A stretch of 64,000 bases of DNA from Sphaerulina vaccinii (lineage: Eukaryota; Ascomycota; Dothideomycetes; Mycosphaerellales; Mycosphaerellaceae), in assembly GCA_022570795.1 (NCBI GenBank), contig JAKUDP010000003.1, forward strand, positions 806,001-870,000. Direction: 5' to 3'. The notes beneath the pieces are model-generated. The model saw only the letters and a list, made by a program, of their open reading frames with translations. It searched no databases and had not been told where the DNA came from. Positions 10,999 to 20,995 of this stretch are shown piece after piece (positions within the stretch are counted from its first letter, which is position 1; every line of letters starts with the position of its first letter). Position numbers and translations under genes: made by a program.

Positions 10999-12289
10999 AT
11001 GAAATTGAGCTTAAGCAGGCTGGGGCTCACTACACTGTTTGTCTCACAGCTTACCGGAGCTGCAGTGCTACCAAGACCCGAGCATCTTGTGACATGCAGA
11101 GTTGTGAGTTGCACTTGGCATGCAATGTCAGTACGACGAGCTGACACACACAACTTCGCCGCTGGTCAGGAAGGAGTGGCATGTTGCACAGCTTGAGCCA
11201 TGAACACTGATAGTGTAAGATCTCACAAGAGAGCAGGCGAAGCCTTTTCCGCATTCCAGAAGAAGGACTACATCGATTCTGTGTTGTGTCTACAGCATCA
11301 ACCTGCCATCACCAAGTCTCAATTCTACGACAATCCATGGCTTAAGCCGATGAACAGATACGATGACTTCCAGGCTGTTCACCACAATCAGACGCCGTTC
11401 ATACACTTTGTCGTGGGTCGCTACCAAAGAGCTTGTGTAACCTTTCTCTGACATTACCCAGGGCCACTTCTCCCTATGGCACCGATACATGATTGCTGAG
11501 TACGAAAGCACGCTTCGAAAAGTATGTGGCTACAAAGGTGCCCAGCCGTAAGTCATACACGATCACTTCCCTCTCGAGTAGGCATGACAGCGCAACAGAT
11601 ACTGGGACTGGTCTGTCGATGCTTCCAGCACAAAAAACCTCTCAATGACGATTTACGAAACCGACATCTTCTCTCCTACAGAAGGCTTCGGCGGCAACGG
11701 TCCCTACGTTCTCCTCACGCCAGCACAAGACCCGTTCAACTTCACAGGCATCTTGGGTCGAACAGGAGGTGGCTGTGTCCCTGATGGCCCATTCACTCAA
11801 CCACACTTCTCCGTCAACGTAAATCAGACCGAAGGACCTGGGACTTGCTTGAAGCGAGACTTCATGCCTTCTGTCATGACCTGGTGTACCTCCATAAACG
11901 TACAGCATATGCTCAGTCAGCCAGACTATACCAGCTTCGCGTACGCTCTTGAAGGCATACCTTTTTTCTCACAGCAAAACATCCACGCAGGTGGCCACTT
12001 TGGCGTTGGAGGTTTACTAGGACAGGCAGGGGATCAGTTCAACAGTCCTGGAGAGCCGCTATTCTACTTGCATCATGCCAACATCGATCGGGTACTGTGG
12101 CTGTGGCAGGAAAGAGACCTGAAGAGGAGGCTGAAGGAGGTTGGCGGACCTGTGAAGCCACTTGATCATGGAGGTGTGAATGTTACGCTCGACTTTGAGG
12201 TCGATTTGTGTGCTATTGCTGGGAGTCTTTCGCTGAGAGATCTCCTCGATACAGAAGGTGGCGATTTGTGCTATACGTATAATGGGTGA
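10999..12289 (+). CDS. Tyrosinase (common central domain, two-copper oxidase)
   Basis: The start MKLSLSRLGLTTLFVSQLTG is a signal peptide, so the enzyme is probably secreted. Copper site A is visible as VHHNQTPFIHF and, across a 49-bp intron (11413-11461), GHFSLWHRYMIAEYE. A second intron (51 bp, 11548-11598) joins to YWDWSVDAS. Copper site B appears as NIHAGGHFGVGG and LFYLHHANIDRVLWLWQ. The family oxidises phenols to quinones, often for melanin. The 5' part is difficult: exon 1, a KEWHVAQLE piece and KKDYIDSVLCLQ must be joined, but the join needs a donor where the sequence reads CCATGA instead of a GT donor, or a frameshift near 11200. The gene may therefore be damaged. The 3' end LCYTYNG is typical. 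The hAT-like element lies 98 bp downstream. Confidence 0.8.
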
Positions 12290-12387
12290 GACAAATATAA
12301 GCGTATCACAACAATGTGGAAGAGAATCAGGATGTGGAGCAACAAAGAGCTACACGCGATGGTCAGAATTACTCCACATCGAGGGAG

Positions 12388-13023
12388 CAATGATTAACAT
12401 CAATCACAACCACCTCAACCAGTTGGTTGATTGCACATGCAATCACAACCGCAATTCGGCCTCTAATTGATTGCAACTAAGGTCGTGTTAGTGCTTTTGG
12501 TTGCAATCTAGTACCTTAGTTAGTTGCCAAGGCCCGGAGGTGAAGCTAAAGCCCGCATTCCGAGGCCGATTTTAGGGTTAAGACACCTTAGGGTTGCCCA
12601 AAAGTTATGGAATTTAGGACTTTTCGTCAATCCTGACACTAATTACAAATGGAATTGGACCAACATTAAGGTTTGAGCTTGTGTTATAAGATCCAAAATG
12701 ACTGTCAAGTTACAGCTAGATTAGCTTAGGGGTTGTTGTCTAATCCGGAAAAGACTAAATTAGCTAATTCTTGAAAATATCACTTTTTTGACATGTGACA
12801 AGCGACCTTGTTTACTTCACCTCCATTTTCTAACTTAGCGAAAAAGCGGGTCTCGCGGATAGGCCCAGCCACTCACAGGCGTGCTTGGCGTACTACGCCG
12901 CGGAAGTGAGAGGATTGCAACCAACGCAATTAGCTCGTACTTTCACCCTTTAGTTAACAACCGGCCTTCAATCAACGCAATCTACCTCTCAAATTGGTTG
13001 CAATCGGTTGATGTTAATCATTG
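12388..13023. mobile_element. hAT-like non-autonomous transposon (MITE), 636 bp, intact ends
   Basis: The element starts CAATGATTAACATCAA and ends with the exact reverse complement, a perfect 16-bp terminal inverted repeat. It is flanked by a perfect 8-bp direct duplication, CGAGGGAG, at 12380-12387 and 13024-13031. An 8-bp target duplication is characteristic of hAT superfamily elements, and CA-starting termini agree with this. The ends are rich in GATTGCAAC/GTTGCAATC motifs in both orientations, which resemble the subterminal transposase sites of hAT elements. There is no open frame for a transposase, so it is non-autonomous. Both duplications are unmutated, which suggests recent insertion. 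Confidence 0.85.
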
Positions 13024-13588
13024 CGAGGGAGATAGCTGAAGCCAAGTAAAAGGCTTAAAAACCAGCTCGAGCTCGAACTCGAACCAAAGCACGAACTGAA
13101 CGATTGTTAGGCAAAAGGAAGGCGTCACCATCGGCATCGCAGAAGCAGACGACCTCCCTGATTTATGATGAGGTGGTCAAAAATATAACTGTAGACTCAG
13201 ATGGCAGCGGATGCGAGTGAATGGGAAGTGGAGATGCGGGTCTAGGAGGCTGGGCGATTCGCTGTCCACCACAAGATCCTCCACGCTTCGAACGCTAGGT
13301 CTCCTCAGCATGAAAGGATTCACTCTGTGTCATGGTCTATGAGTGGAAGCTGGAATGCCAAGTCTGTGGCTTTGTAGGACCGGAATGTTTCAATCAAGTA
13401 AAGTGGTACAACTGCTACGGCAATATCACGGTATGTTGCTTGATGCCACTGTGAAGGCCACTAGTCTCGTGTATGACTTCATGCCATCTCACTACAGTAT
13501 GCAGACTATCCAGCGCAGCGATAATGGCACCTTCTTGTGCACATAGAACAAAACGTCGCTCGAACACCTCAGATCGACAAGTACAATC

Positions 13589-13954
13589 GTGAAGATAGCA
13601 ATCCTCATCAGCGCCTTCGCAGCAATGATTCTGGCAGAGCCTACACTTCTACCTACACCGAATGTAGTGAAGCGAGCAGTACCCTTAGCACTCCCATTCA
13701 AGCGAGCAGCAGATCAAGGCCAATGTTTCTCGTTCTGTCCAGGCGAGAATGGTGGAGTACGTGCTTCGTAAAGTCGAACATCTGGCTAGAGCTGACATTG
13801 TTAGGCACAAGTTGACTGCGCGTGCGGCTCAGTGGTTGACTGTGGTGATAGATTTGGTCGAGTGCCTAGCGTAACTTATGTCCGGTACTTGGCCAAGTTG
13901 AAAGGTACTGATAAGATGGTCGCACAGAACTCTCAGACAGCGGTAGCAGCTTGA
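13589..13954 (+). CDS. Small secreted cysteine-containing protein candidate, no ATG (start reads GTG)
   Basis: Two exons, 13589-13756 and 13805-13954, are joined by a well-formed 48-bp intron (13757-13804, GTACGT donor, GCTGAC branch, TTAG acceptor). The spliced product would be about 105 residues: a hydrophobic leader (IAILISAFAAMILA), an NVVKR then FKR dibasic region resembling Kex2 processing, and a mature part with Cys pairs QCFSFC and DCACGSVVDC. The frame begins with GTG where an ATG would be expected, and no in-frame ATG precedes the leader back to a stop at 13544. It is either start-lost or uses an unseen upstream exon. It looks like a small secreted effector-type protein; I recognise no family. 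Confidence 0.45.
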
Positions 13955-14565
13955 TCAGATACTCCCGTTGTGTAACATACAGTGGACGTAGTCTCCAGCT
14001 CAGCCTGAAGCTGAAGACCTGTAGCACAACCTGTTGCCTGGGGTTTCAACCCAAAGGGCCTCAGTGAACTCTTCGGAATGCAGCCCACGATCTTGTCGTT
14101 CCAGAGAGTAGAGCTTTGGTTCAACGCACGTTCTGATGTAATCGCGTGTCATAGTAACGGTCGCTGCGTACATCGTGGCTGCAACAACCACAATGACTGG
14201 AGCGTTCCCATGTAGGTCTGTTGTAGATCTTGAGGGCGTGAGAGGCCCGGATGCTAGGGTTCTGATCCTTCCATTCGAGCCGGGTAACATATGTCTTGGA
14301 GTCAGCAGTAGCTGAGGCGAGGCTACTTGTCACATTGACACATAGTGCATCGCACATGAGGCTGTGGAAGTGACGTCGTAGCTGAATGTCAACAGACCTC
14401 AGCCGGGACCTGGAGAAGGATTGGCGTTATTAGTCTATGCGTAAATCTCGAACATCTGAGCTGTAGGACATACCGCATTGGGTAAGTTTTTGATCCTGCG
14501 ATACTTTCGGATGGAAAGTGGTATGTGGTCGGCAGTCTGGCTTGGCATATAACCATTCAGGTTGA
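13955..14565. other. Intergenic region with short minus-strand coding-like frames
   Basis: Two overlapping minus-strand frames (14357-14121 from an ATG, 78 codons, and 14290-14000) have locally protein-like sequence such as TYVTRLEWKDQN and MTRDYIRTCVEP, but neither matches a family I know and no intron joins them cleanly. This may be a decayed or unrecognised small gene. Confidence 0.3.
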
Positions 14566-15234
14566 TCAACTCCTCCTCGCCTCAGCTGCACTTCTCAACG
14601 CTCCCAACTCTCTTGAGCCCATACTCCAACTCCCCATACTCGACTGTCCTGCTCGCTTCGCCTCGACAACTTCCAGGATCTTCCTAACTTCAGCTTTCAC
14701 TCTCTCGTCTGTTACCCTTAACTCCAGTACTCGGATCCGTCCACAATACCAATCAAGTTGTGCAGCGCTCGAGTCGTCTGCGGCGTCCATAACATATTGC
14801 CACTTCGCAGAGACTTCATCGTCACCTTCATCGCCATAGGCAGCTACAGCCTTACACCACCTCCTCAGATTGGCATAGACGTCGCTTCCACACTTCCTTA
14901 TCCTCAGATTGATGACCACGTTCCGATTGCTCCACAGCGCTTCTCGCGAAGCCGTTTCTAATGTGTCGACTGTATCTAGCAGCTTGGAGAAGTTCATGTC
15001 TGTGATTGTAGGTGTGATTGTAGCTGTGGCGAGAAGGACAGACATGTACTCTTCTCTGCATTGTTCAGATGCTAGCAGCAGGCCGGGAAGCTTCTTGTGT
15101 CCATGTGGGTGGCCCCATAGCCTGAGATTACAGTCTGCGACTTCTTCATAGATTGTATTGCGAAGTTCGGCTGGCAAGTCGAAGAACGTCGTGGTCGTCG
15201 ACATTGGTAAGGCTGGCTTGTCTTGATACTCCAT
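14566..15234 (-). CDS. Hypothetical protein with F-box/2EXR-like N-terminus (222 aa)
   Basis: An intronless minus-strand gene from the ATG at 15234. Near the start is FFDLPAELRNTIYEEV, the LPxELRNxIYE motif common at the head of many Dothideomycete proteins with F-box-like or 2EXR domains. The remainder is soluble and mildly basic with no recognised domain and no signal peptide. An F-box-like domain would suggest recruitment of targets to an SCF ubiquitin ligase, but the domain is too short here to be sure. An alternative start is Met12. It runs in the same direction as the glycosidase upstream, with 156 bp between them. Confidence 0.6.
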   Translation of the reverse strand: MEYQDKPALPMSTTTTFFDLPAELRNTIYEEVADCNLRLWGHPHGHKKLPGLLLASEQCREEYMSVLLATATITPTITDMNFSKLLDTVDTLETASREALWSNRNVVINLRIRKCGSDVYANLRRWCKAVAAYGDEGDDEVSAKWQYVMDAADDSSAAQLDWYCGRIRVLELRVTDERVKAEVRKILEVVEAKRAGQSSMGSWSMGSRELGALRSAAEARRS

Positions 15235-15390
15235 GCGGATAGTAGAGTCTCAACATTTGCGTGCCTAATTCCAATTACTCATGCCGAGTCTGGAGTCATA
15301 GAGTGTAGGCTGTTGTGAGATGCCAAGCTCTTCCATAGCTCCGAGCTATGGCAACTTCGATGATGTATGTGGTAACCTCGGTTTCGGTTT

Positions 15391-16620
15391 TCATCCAGCT
15401 CCCGCAACAATACAGTCCCTCCATGCACTGTACATCATCACAAGAAAGCTTTCACCTTCAGGACTACCCTTCGTATACGGTGTCCGGTCACCCCAGCCTA
15501 GAGGATTTACTGTCGGACTAGCGATACCATTGCTCGACACATGCATAGCGATGGCTTTCCTGTTTTCTTCTGCCCAGTCCAGCATTTCCTGATTAACAGG
15601 CTTCTCGATTCCAGGATGAGTGTCTCGAACTTTTTGTGGCGCGTCATCCTTGAACAACACGCTCGCTTCTTCTTGTAGAGCAGCAAGTCGATACACTGTC
15701 GCTGTGAGGAGGGCAGTACCGCTAACTTCTCCGAACCAGGTCGTGTCGTTCAGATAGTTCCGAAGAAGGCCGTTGTGCTTGTCGGAAGCCATTGCGGCGT
15801 GTAAGATCTCGCCGATCCAGGTAAACAGATCCGCCTGGGCGATCTGAGCATTTGCCTCCACAGCTGTAGGAGGCCAATGCAATAAAGTCGCCAGTACTCG
15901 AGCCATACCCATCGCAGCCCAACCATTTCCTGTACTCCAGAGTCCGAGATCCTGGTGTTCGGGGCCGATGATATGCTGCCATGCACCAGAATCGCTCGAG
16001 TTTGGCTTCAGTACCTGGCGGTACTTCAGACTTTGCATTATCGCCAATTTGATCGTTTCCGTATCGTTGATGGCAACAGCATAATACGCCACGAATGGAG
16101 GCGCCATGTACGTAAAGTCGGCCCAAAGTTCTGGGTAGTCTTCTCGATGTGAGATGGCTCCATTCTCCCATCTCGGGACGGTGTTGTTCAAGTGCTCGAA
16201 TTGTCGTTTCGCGGCTTCCATATACCTGGTATCGGTTTGTCCTATCATGGTAGCCGCCACGCCGAGAGAAGCTGGATCGCCTGAAGCTCCATCGCCATCT
16301 ATGAGAGTGTCGTTGTCGAGTCTGATTTGTCGTTTCGCATAGGCCAATGCTGGTATGAGATGTGGGTTGGATTCTGGGACTTTCCCGCCTGGAAATGCTT
16401 GTGGGCTAAAGACTGAAAGTCTTGGATCATAGAGTTCGAGGAGAGCTTGTGATGCTGTGCCATACTCCCAGCTGTGGCTTGGAAGTTGCTGTGCTCTATC
16501 TGCGGCTGCTCGGGCATCGAAGCCTATGTCGTGAGTGCAGCATGAGTCCGTCGCTGTCACCCGGTTGATGGAACTTGCATATGCTAGGATGGAGACCAGG
16601 AGAGTGGATGTTATTCCCAT
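15391..16620 (-). CDS. Secreted six-hairpin glycosidase, GH105-like (409 aa)
   Basis: The start is placed at MGITSTLLVSILAYASS, a signal peptide; the frame runs further upstream to 16725 but without a better signal. The protein contains WSTGNGWAAMGMARVLATL, the helix-hairpin motif seen in six-hairpin glycosidases, with DFTYMAPPFVAYYAV before it and WFGEVSGTALLTATVYRLA after it, in the order expected for unsaturated rhamnogalacturonyl hydrolases (GH105) and relatives. Such enzymes cleave the terminal unsaturated uronic acid from pectin-lyase products outside the cell. Several NxT/S sequons support secretion. The precise GH subfamily is inferred; GH88-like is the main alternative. Confidence 0.75.
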   Translation of the reverse strand: MGITSTLLVSILAYASSINRVTATDSCCTHDIGFDARAAADRAQQLPSHSWEYGTASQALLELYDPRLSVFSPQAFPGGKVPESNPHLIPALAYAKRQIRLDNDTLIDGDGASGDPASLGVAATMIGQTDTRYMEAAKRQFEHLNNTVPRWENGAISHREDYPELWADFTYMAPPFVAYYAVAINDTETIKLAIMQSLKYRQVLKPNSSDSGAWQHIIGPEHQDLGLWSTGNGWAAMGMARVLATLLHWPPTAVEANAQIAQADLFTWIGEILHAAMASDKHNGLLRNYLNDTTWFGEVSGTALLTATVYRLAALQEEASVLFKDDAPQKVRDTHPGIEKPVNQEMLDWAEENRKAIAMHVSSNGIASPTVNPLGWGDRTPYTKGSPEGESFLVMMYSAWRDCIVAGAG

Positions 16621-17565
16621 GATAGTATGATGGCAAGTGCTGCCGGTGGGTGATAGCAGAAGAGGAGGCGGTAGTGCATTACTTAGCTTGTGACAGAGGT
16701 GACAGAGATTTCGGTGGTTTCGCAACGGGAATGTAAGATGAGAGGCGACGTATCAAATGCTGTGTGGCCATGGGCACCCTTGTATAGCGAAGCTTAAGCA
16801 CTTCCTTACTTGGAACAACCAGGTATGCACGATCACCCGGAGTCTGCACATGCTGTGCATCGTACACTATTCAGTTAGTTCTGAGGACAGTTCGCGAAGT
16901 GCAATGTTCGCAATGGAGATCTGCAAAGGCTTGACCTGTTCCTCACAACTTAAGGAGATCATCAAAAGCATGAATCTCTTCGAAACGTCACATCTTTTTC
17001 TCGAACATCTCAAGTGACGTCGTAAGGAGTTGGTGAAACCACTTGGCCATGCATTTCCTCTCCCTGCAAAATCCATTCTCCGGACTGAACCCAGCCAGTT
17101 GAAGTGTTTCAGCCTTGCACGAAGATCTGTCTGGCCCCATGACCAGCGGCGCCGTCGCAGATCAAACTCGAGCTGCTCAAACATACGACGGGCAATATAA
17201 CATCTTCGAAGGTGTCGTTCATGAATGTGATGTACTGTAGGAGAAGAAGTTGTCAAAGGATCGAAAGTGAAGTTGTCTCTCTGACTTTTCGATCCCCACT
17301 CTCCCCAAAATGGCGTCGACAAGGATTTGGGTCAGATAGCCGAACCACACTTCTCCTCGATGGCAACGGGTAACTCTATGCCCACCTCATCGCAGGCGGT
17401 GTAAGCAGCCTAGGCGGGCGACAATGCCTTTCATGTCGCCAGCAACAGTAGCGTCAGAGGGCGAGTCTCCTGCCACTCGTACGTGAGAACCTTTCACTTC
17501 ATCCATGATGCGCCTGCCTGTGTAGATGATTCACGCCTACACTGCTCGCCAAACTATGCTATACA
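16621..17565. other. Intergenic region, no supported gene
   Basis: The 945 bp between the glycosidase and the dehydrogenase contain a 151-codon minus-strand frame (16867-17322) that begins at TTG and lacks any recognisable motif, so I do not call it. The divergent arrangement means both promoters lie here. Confidence 0.4.
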
Positions 17566-18738
17566 ATGAGTAGCAGCTCACCAAACGACTTCCGCTCAGT
17601 CCTCGCAAACAATCCCAAACTTCGCCTCCCCGCGACCACCGATCCGCCATGCGAGACGAATCCTCCTACGCAGAAAGTCTGGTTGATCTTTGGGGCTACA
17701 GGCCACATTGGTCGGAGCTTGGTGAAGAGCGCGTTGAGCCATGGAGATAATGTCACAGCTGTTGGGAGAACGATGGAGAATAGTATGCAGCAGATGCAGA
17801 ACTGGCATGAAAGGTGTCAGGGCTTACTCTGCGATGTCAGAGTTAGAGAGACTGTGGAAGATGTGTTACGAATATGCCAGGAGCGTTGGGAGAGGATTGA
17901 TGTTATTGTTAAGTGAGTATGCCTACGCAGGGAAGAGGTAGAAGGTGCTGACGCTGGGAACAGTTGCACTGGATATGGAGTGATCGGATCCTGCGAAGAC
18001 CAAGACGACTGCGACCTCCGCTCACAATTCGAAACGAATTTCATGGGAACTCTCAATATCATCCAACTCTCCCTGCCGTTACTCCGAGCGCAAAAGACAG
18101 AAGAGAACGAAGTGGCAGGCCGCTATATCATCTTCTCCTCTACATCCGGAGCCCTAGGCGTTCCGGGTCTAGGCCCATACTGCGCAACGAAATACGCAAC
18201 AGAAGGACTCATAGAGTCCATGCTCTACGAAGTCGATGCATTCGGCATCAAAGCCAGTCTAGTAGAACCCGGCCACATGCGTATAGACGAGCCCACTGGC
18301 TTAGACGACAAAGCTCCTGATAACCCACTGAATAACATCAAGAAGTATGGCCACTTTCTTGTGAAGACTCCTTCTGCACCGTACAACACTCCGACATCTC
18401 CTGCGGGACATGCTAGAAGGATTGTTCAGTGGCTCTCAGACCGCCAACCTACGTCCGCAGTCAAAAGCGCGGAGTTGGTATGGCAATTGGGACACTGTAG
18501 ATATCCTCCTCTTAGGTTATTACTTGGAAGTTATGCGATTGAGAGTGTGAGAGATAGGTTGAGATCTGTGATTGAGGAGATTGAGGATTGGAAGTACTTG
18601 CATTTTCCGACTGCTGGAGATGAGGGTGCTAAGAGTCCTGTAGAGGAGAAGAAGGGGAAGGATGACGAAGAGAAGGACGGCGATGCCATGGAGGTTGTAG
18701 AAGAAGGTGATGAGGAGATGAAGGATGATGGGACGTAA
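17566..18738 (+). CDS. Short-chain dehydrogenase/reductase (373 aa, one intron)
   Basis: Exons 17566-17912 and 17964-18738 flank a 51-bp intron (17913-17963, GTGAGT donor, GCTGAC branch); the spliced length is a multiple of three. The cofactor fold is WLIFGATGHIGRSLVKSAL with its glycine motif near residue 43, then NCTGYG, the catalytic serine block FSSTSGALG and the YCATK active site with Tyr near residue 188. The substrate half contains SLVEPGHMRI, typical of classical SDRs. It should reduce or oxidise a carbonyl/alcohol with NAD(P)H. The last 35 residues are a strongly acidic, lysine-rich tail (EEKKGKDDEEKDGDAMEVV), unusual for an SDR. The substrate is unknown. Confidence 0.9.
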
Positions 18739-19024
18739 CCGTACAATGCTTAGATTCTCCTCATGCATGCTTGACTTCTCTATAGCATTGCTAGCCAGTG
18801 TATCCGCGGACTGTTTCTCAGCCTCTCGACTTTATACGAAGTACAGACATAAGGTGTGTCTATCGAGCAAGTACCCACTCGCGCCAAGACGCTAGCGCCA
18901 TATGAGCTCCAACTCGTTTCTTTCTTTCTGTTTCTCTTTCTCCAACCTCACGTCACCAACACCGCTCATCTCATCGCTGTCGACAGTAATACACATATTC
19001 CTACAGCGCAGAGGAGAGTACAGT

Positions 19025-20359
19025 ATGAACAATAAGCGTCCGCACCCTGGTGATGGCTACGGCCACTCCAGCGCACCAAAACGACATCAGTCGTCTGAGA
19101 CGGACAGCTACCGACCGAGCAACCGCGACCGAGACTACGACCGCAATGACCGCAATCGTGACTCACGAGGTAACAAGCGTGATGGAGACTCGAGGGGCAG
19201 CCGCGACTCGCGCCCAAAGAAGGAGGAAGTCAAGAAGGAACATCCCATCTCACGCGCCGATGCGGATTTCAAGCTGCCAAAGTCGGCATCGGACGTGAAG
19301 CCGTTTGTCCCGCATCCCACACACTCACCAAGTATTCCCCTAGACTCAGACACAGCCTTTCCAGCACTTCCCCCGATCAGAGAAGAATTTCGAGAAGCAG
19401 TCTTCACTCACAAGTCTCTCCACACTGTCAGTCGTGAACTGGCAATCAACGATATCACCTACGAGCGCCTCGAATTCGTTGGCGATGCCTACCTCGAACT
19501 TCTCGCCTCACGGCTCATCGACGGCTACTATCCATACCTTCCTGCAGGCCGCATGTCACAACTTCGCGAATTGCTGGTGAAGAACGAGACCCTCGCGGAA
19601 TACTCAAAGAGCTATGGAATGGACAAGAAGATCAGAGTCGGCGCTGACGTTGCTGCCATGAAGAAAGACGGTAAAGGCAAAGGCAACAAAGGCTGGACCA
19701 AGATCCTCGGAGATGTTATGGAAGCCTATGTCGCAGCTGTAGTCAAAAGTGACCCACTCACAGGATTCGAGACAGCGGAAAAGTGGTTCACGGCGCTGTG
19801 GGCACCGAAATTGCTACAAGCGACTGGAGACGATAGACTTATGAAAGCTATGTCTTTGCAAGGTCAAGCTGCAGCTGAAGCGAACGTGGATAACGTCTAC
19901 GACCCCGAGGCAAAGGCGACGTTGCAGAAGCGTATCATGTACGGAAGCAGTACTCGCATTACCTATGAGACTGACAAGCCGACTATCGAACTCAAGGGGG
20001 ACAAAATCGGTCAAAACATCCACTTCATCGCCTTATATGTGGAGTCAGAACTGCTAGGCGTCAAGAGGAAGCTGCTCGCGAAAGCTGAGGGCAAGAATAA
20101 GGTCGAGGCTGGTAATTGGGCAGCTATCAAGGCAATGTATGGCTCTGGAAGATCGGTCGTCGAAGACATCGAGAAGAAGGTCATAGCGGAGAAGGAACGC
20201 AAAGCAGCGGAGAAGGAGGCAAGAGTCAGTCTAATAGAAGGGGTGAAGGCGGAGTATGATGCTAAGGAGATTGAGAAGGAGGCAAGAACGGATGTGAAGG
20301 GGGAGGTGAATACAGAAGTGAAGGCAGAACACATCAAGCTTGAGAAGGTGGAGTGGTAG
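19025..20359 (+). CDS. Ribonuclease III (Rnt1-like, 444 aa)
   Basis: The frame opens with an ATG at 18902, but the first 41 codons sit on CT-rich, UTR-like DNA, so MNNKRPHPGDGYGH at 19025 is preferred. A disordered Arg/Asp/Lys-rich N-terminus is followed by the RNase III domain: signature YERLEFVGDAYLELLAS near residues 146-160 and the second acidic pair in KILGDVMEAYVAAV near 228, so the catalytic Glu/Asp set is intact. A C-terminal segment (DPEAKATLQKRIMYGSS to AGNWAAIKAM) fits a double-stranded RNA-binding domain. The family cleaves dsRNA stem-loops in pre-rRNA and snRNA precursors in the nucleus. A charged Glu/Lys tail follows. It could alternatively be a mitochondrial ribosomal RNase III-like protein, but the intact active site argues against that. 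Confidence 0.88.
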   Translation: MNNKRPHPGDGYGHSSAPKRHQSSETDSYRPSNRDRDYDRNDRNRDSRGNKRDGDSRGSRDSRPKKEEVKKEHPISRADADFKLPKSASDVKPFVPHPTHSPSIPLDSDTAFPALPPIREEFREAVFTHKSLHTVSRELAINDITYERLEFVGDAYLELLASRLIDGYYPYLPAGRMSQLRELLVKNETLAEYSKSYGMDKKIRVGADVAAMKKDGKGKGNKGWTKILGDVMEAYVAAVVKSDPLTGFETAEKWFTALWAPKLLQATGDDRLMKAMSLQGQAAAEANVDNVYDPEAKATLQKRIMYGSSTRITYETDKPTIELKGDKIGQNIHFIALYVESELLGVKRKLLAKAEGKNKVEAGNWAAIKAMYGSGRSVVEDIEKKVIAEKERKAAEKEARVSLIEGVKAEYDAKEIEKEARTDVKGEVNTEVKAEHIKLEKVEW

Positions 20360-20376
20360 TGGAGGACTGAGCTCGT

Positions 20377-20981
20377 CTAATGCCTCTGACTGCGCCATGT
20401 CAGGTCAACTTGATAGGTCCAAACTTCTTGGAGCTTTGCAGATATAGACAACAGAACAAAGGCGTCTCCTCCCAAATCTGCAACCCTCCAAGATACCATG
20501 CTCAGAGACCAATCGCCACCGCGATATCCACCTCCTCTGAGCCATGACGACGCCATCGCGACGTCAAACGAACCAACATTGTCCACGAAAAACGACCCGA
20601 CTGAAGTATTGCGACCTGTGAGGTTGTGAGAAACGCACCGAGAGCTGCGACATCCCATTAGCTGCCGTGCAGTGGCAACCACTGGCAGTATAGAGAAATC
20701 ACCGTTTGGATCGAAAACCTGTCTTTTGGTGTGACAAAACCCTCACGATGTCGAAAAAGTGCCCGGTGGTCTTCTGCTAGAACGTCCGGCGGGCAGAATG
20801 TATCTCCCAAGTGTTGGGCGAGTTCTGAGCGTAGGATCCTCACGTTTGGTATGGTAGTCTCAAAACAAGTTGGTGCAGTGGACCTCCGCCGGGCATTTTC
20901 CACGCAGCCCTGATGGGCGCTGATTCTTTCGCTAAAGTCCGCATAGCCCGACTCACTGCTAATGATGGAATGTAGGAACAC
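20377..20981 (-). pseudogene. Decayed ORF of unknown function in two frames
   Basis: On the minus strand, a frame from 20981 to about 20705 (containing LGDTFCPPDVLAEDHRAL) and a frame from about 20720 to 20377 (containing RQVFDPNGDFSILPVV, then MASSWLRGGGYRGGDW) look like consecutive parts of one protein, with a one-base frame change near 20705. The first has no ATG. I do not recognise the family. DNA encoding the ARQLMGCR segment resembles the anchor of the tandem units that begin immediately to the right, so this ORF may be the source of, or a casualty of, that array. Confidence 0.35.
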
Positions 20982-20995
20982 GACTCTAGGCCCCG

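Noticed and set aside
16867..17322. 151-codon minus-strand ORF
   Set aside because: Begins with TTG, has no ATG near the start, no motif and an Arg-rich shadow-like composition.
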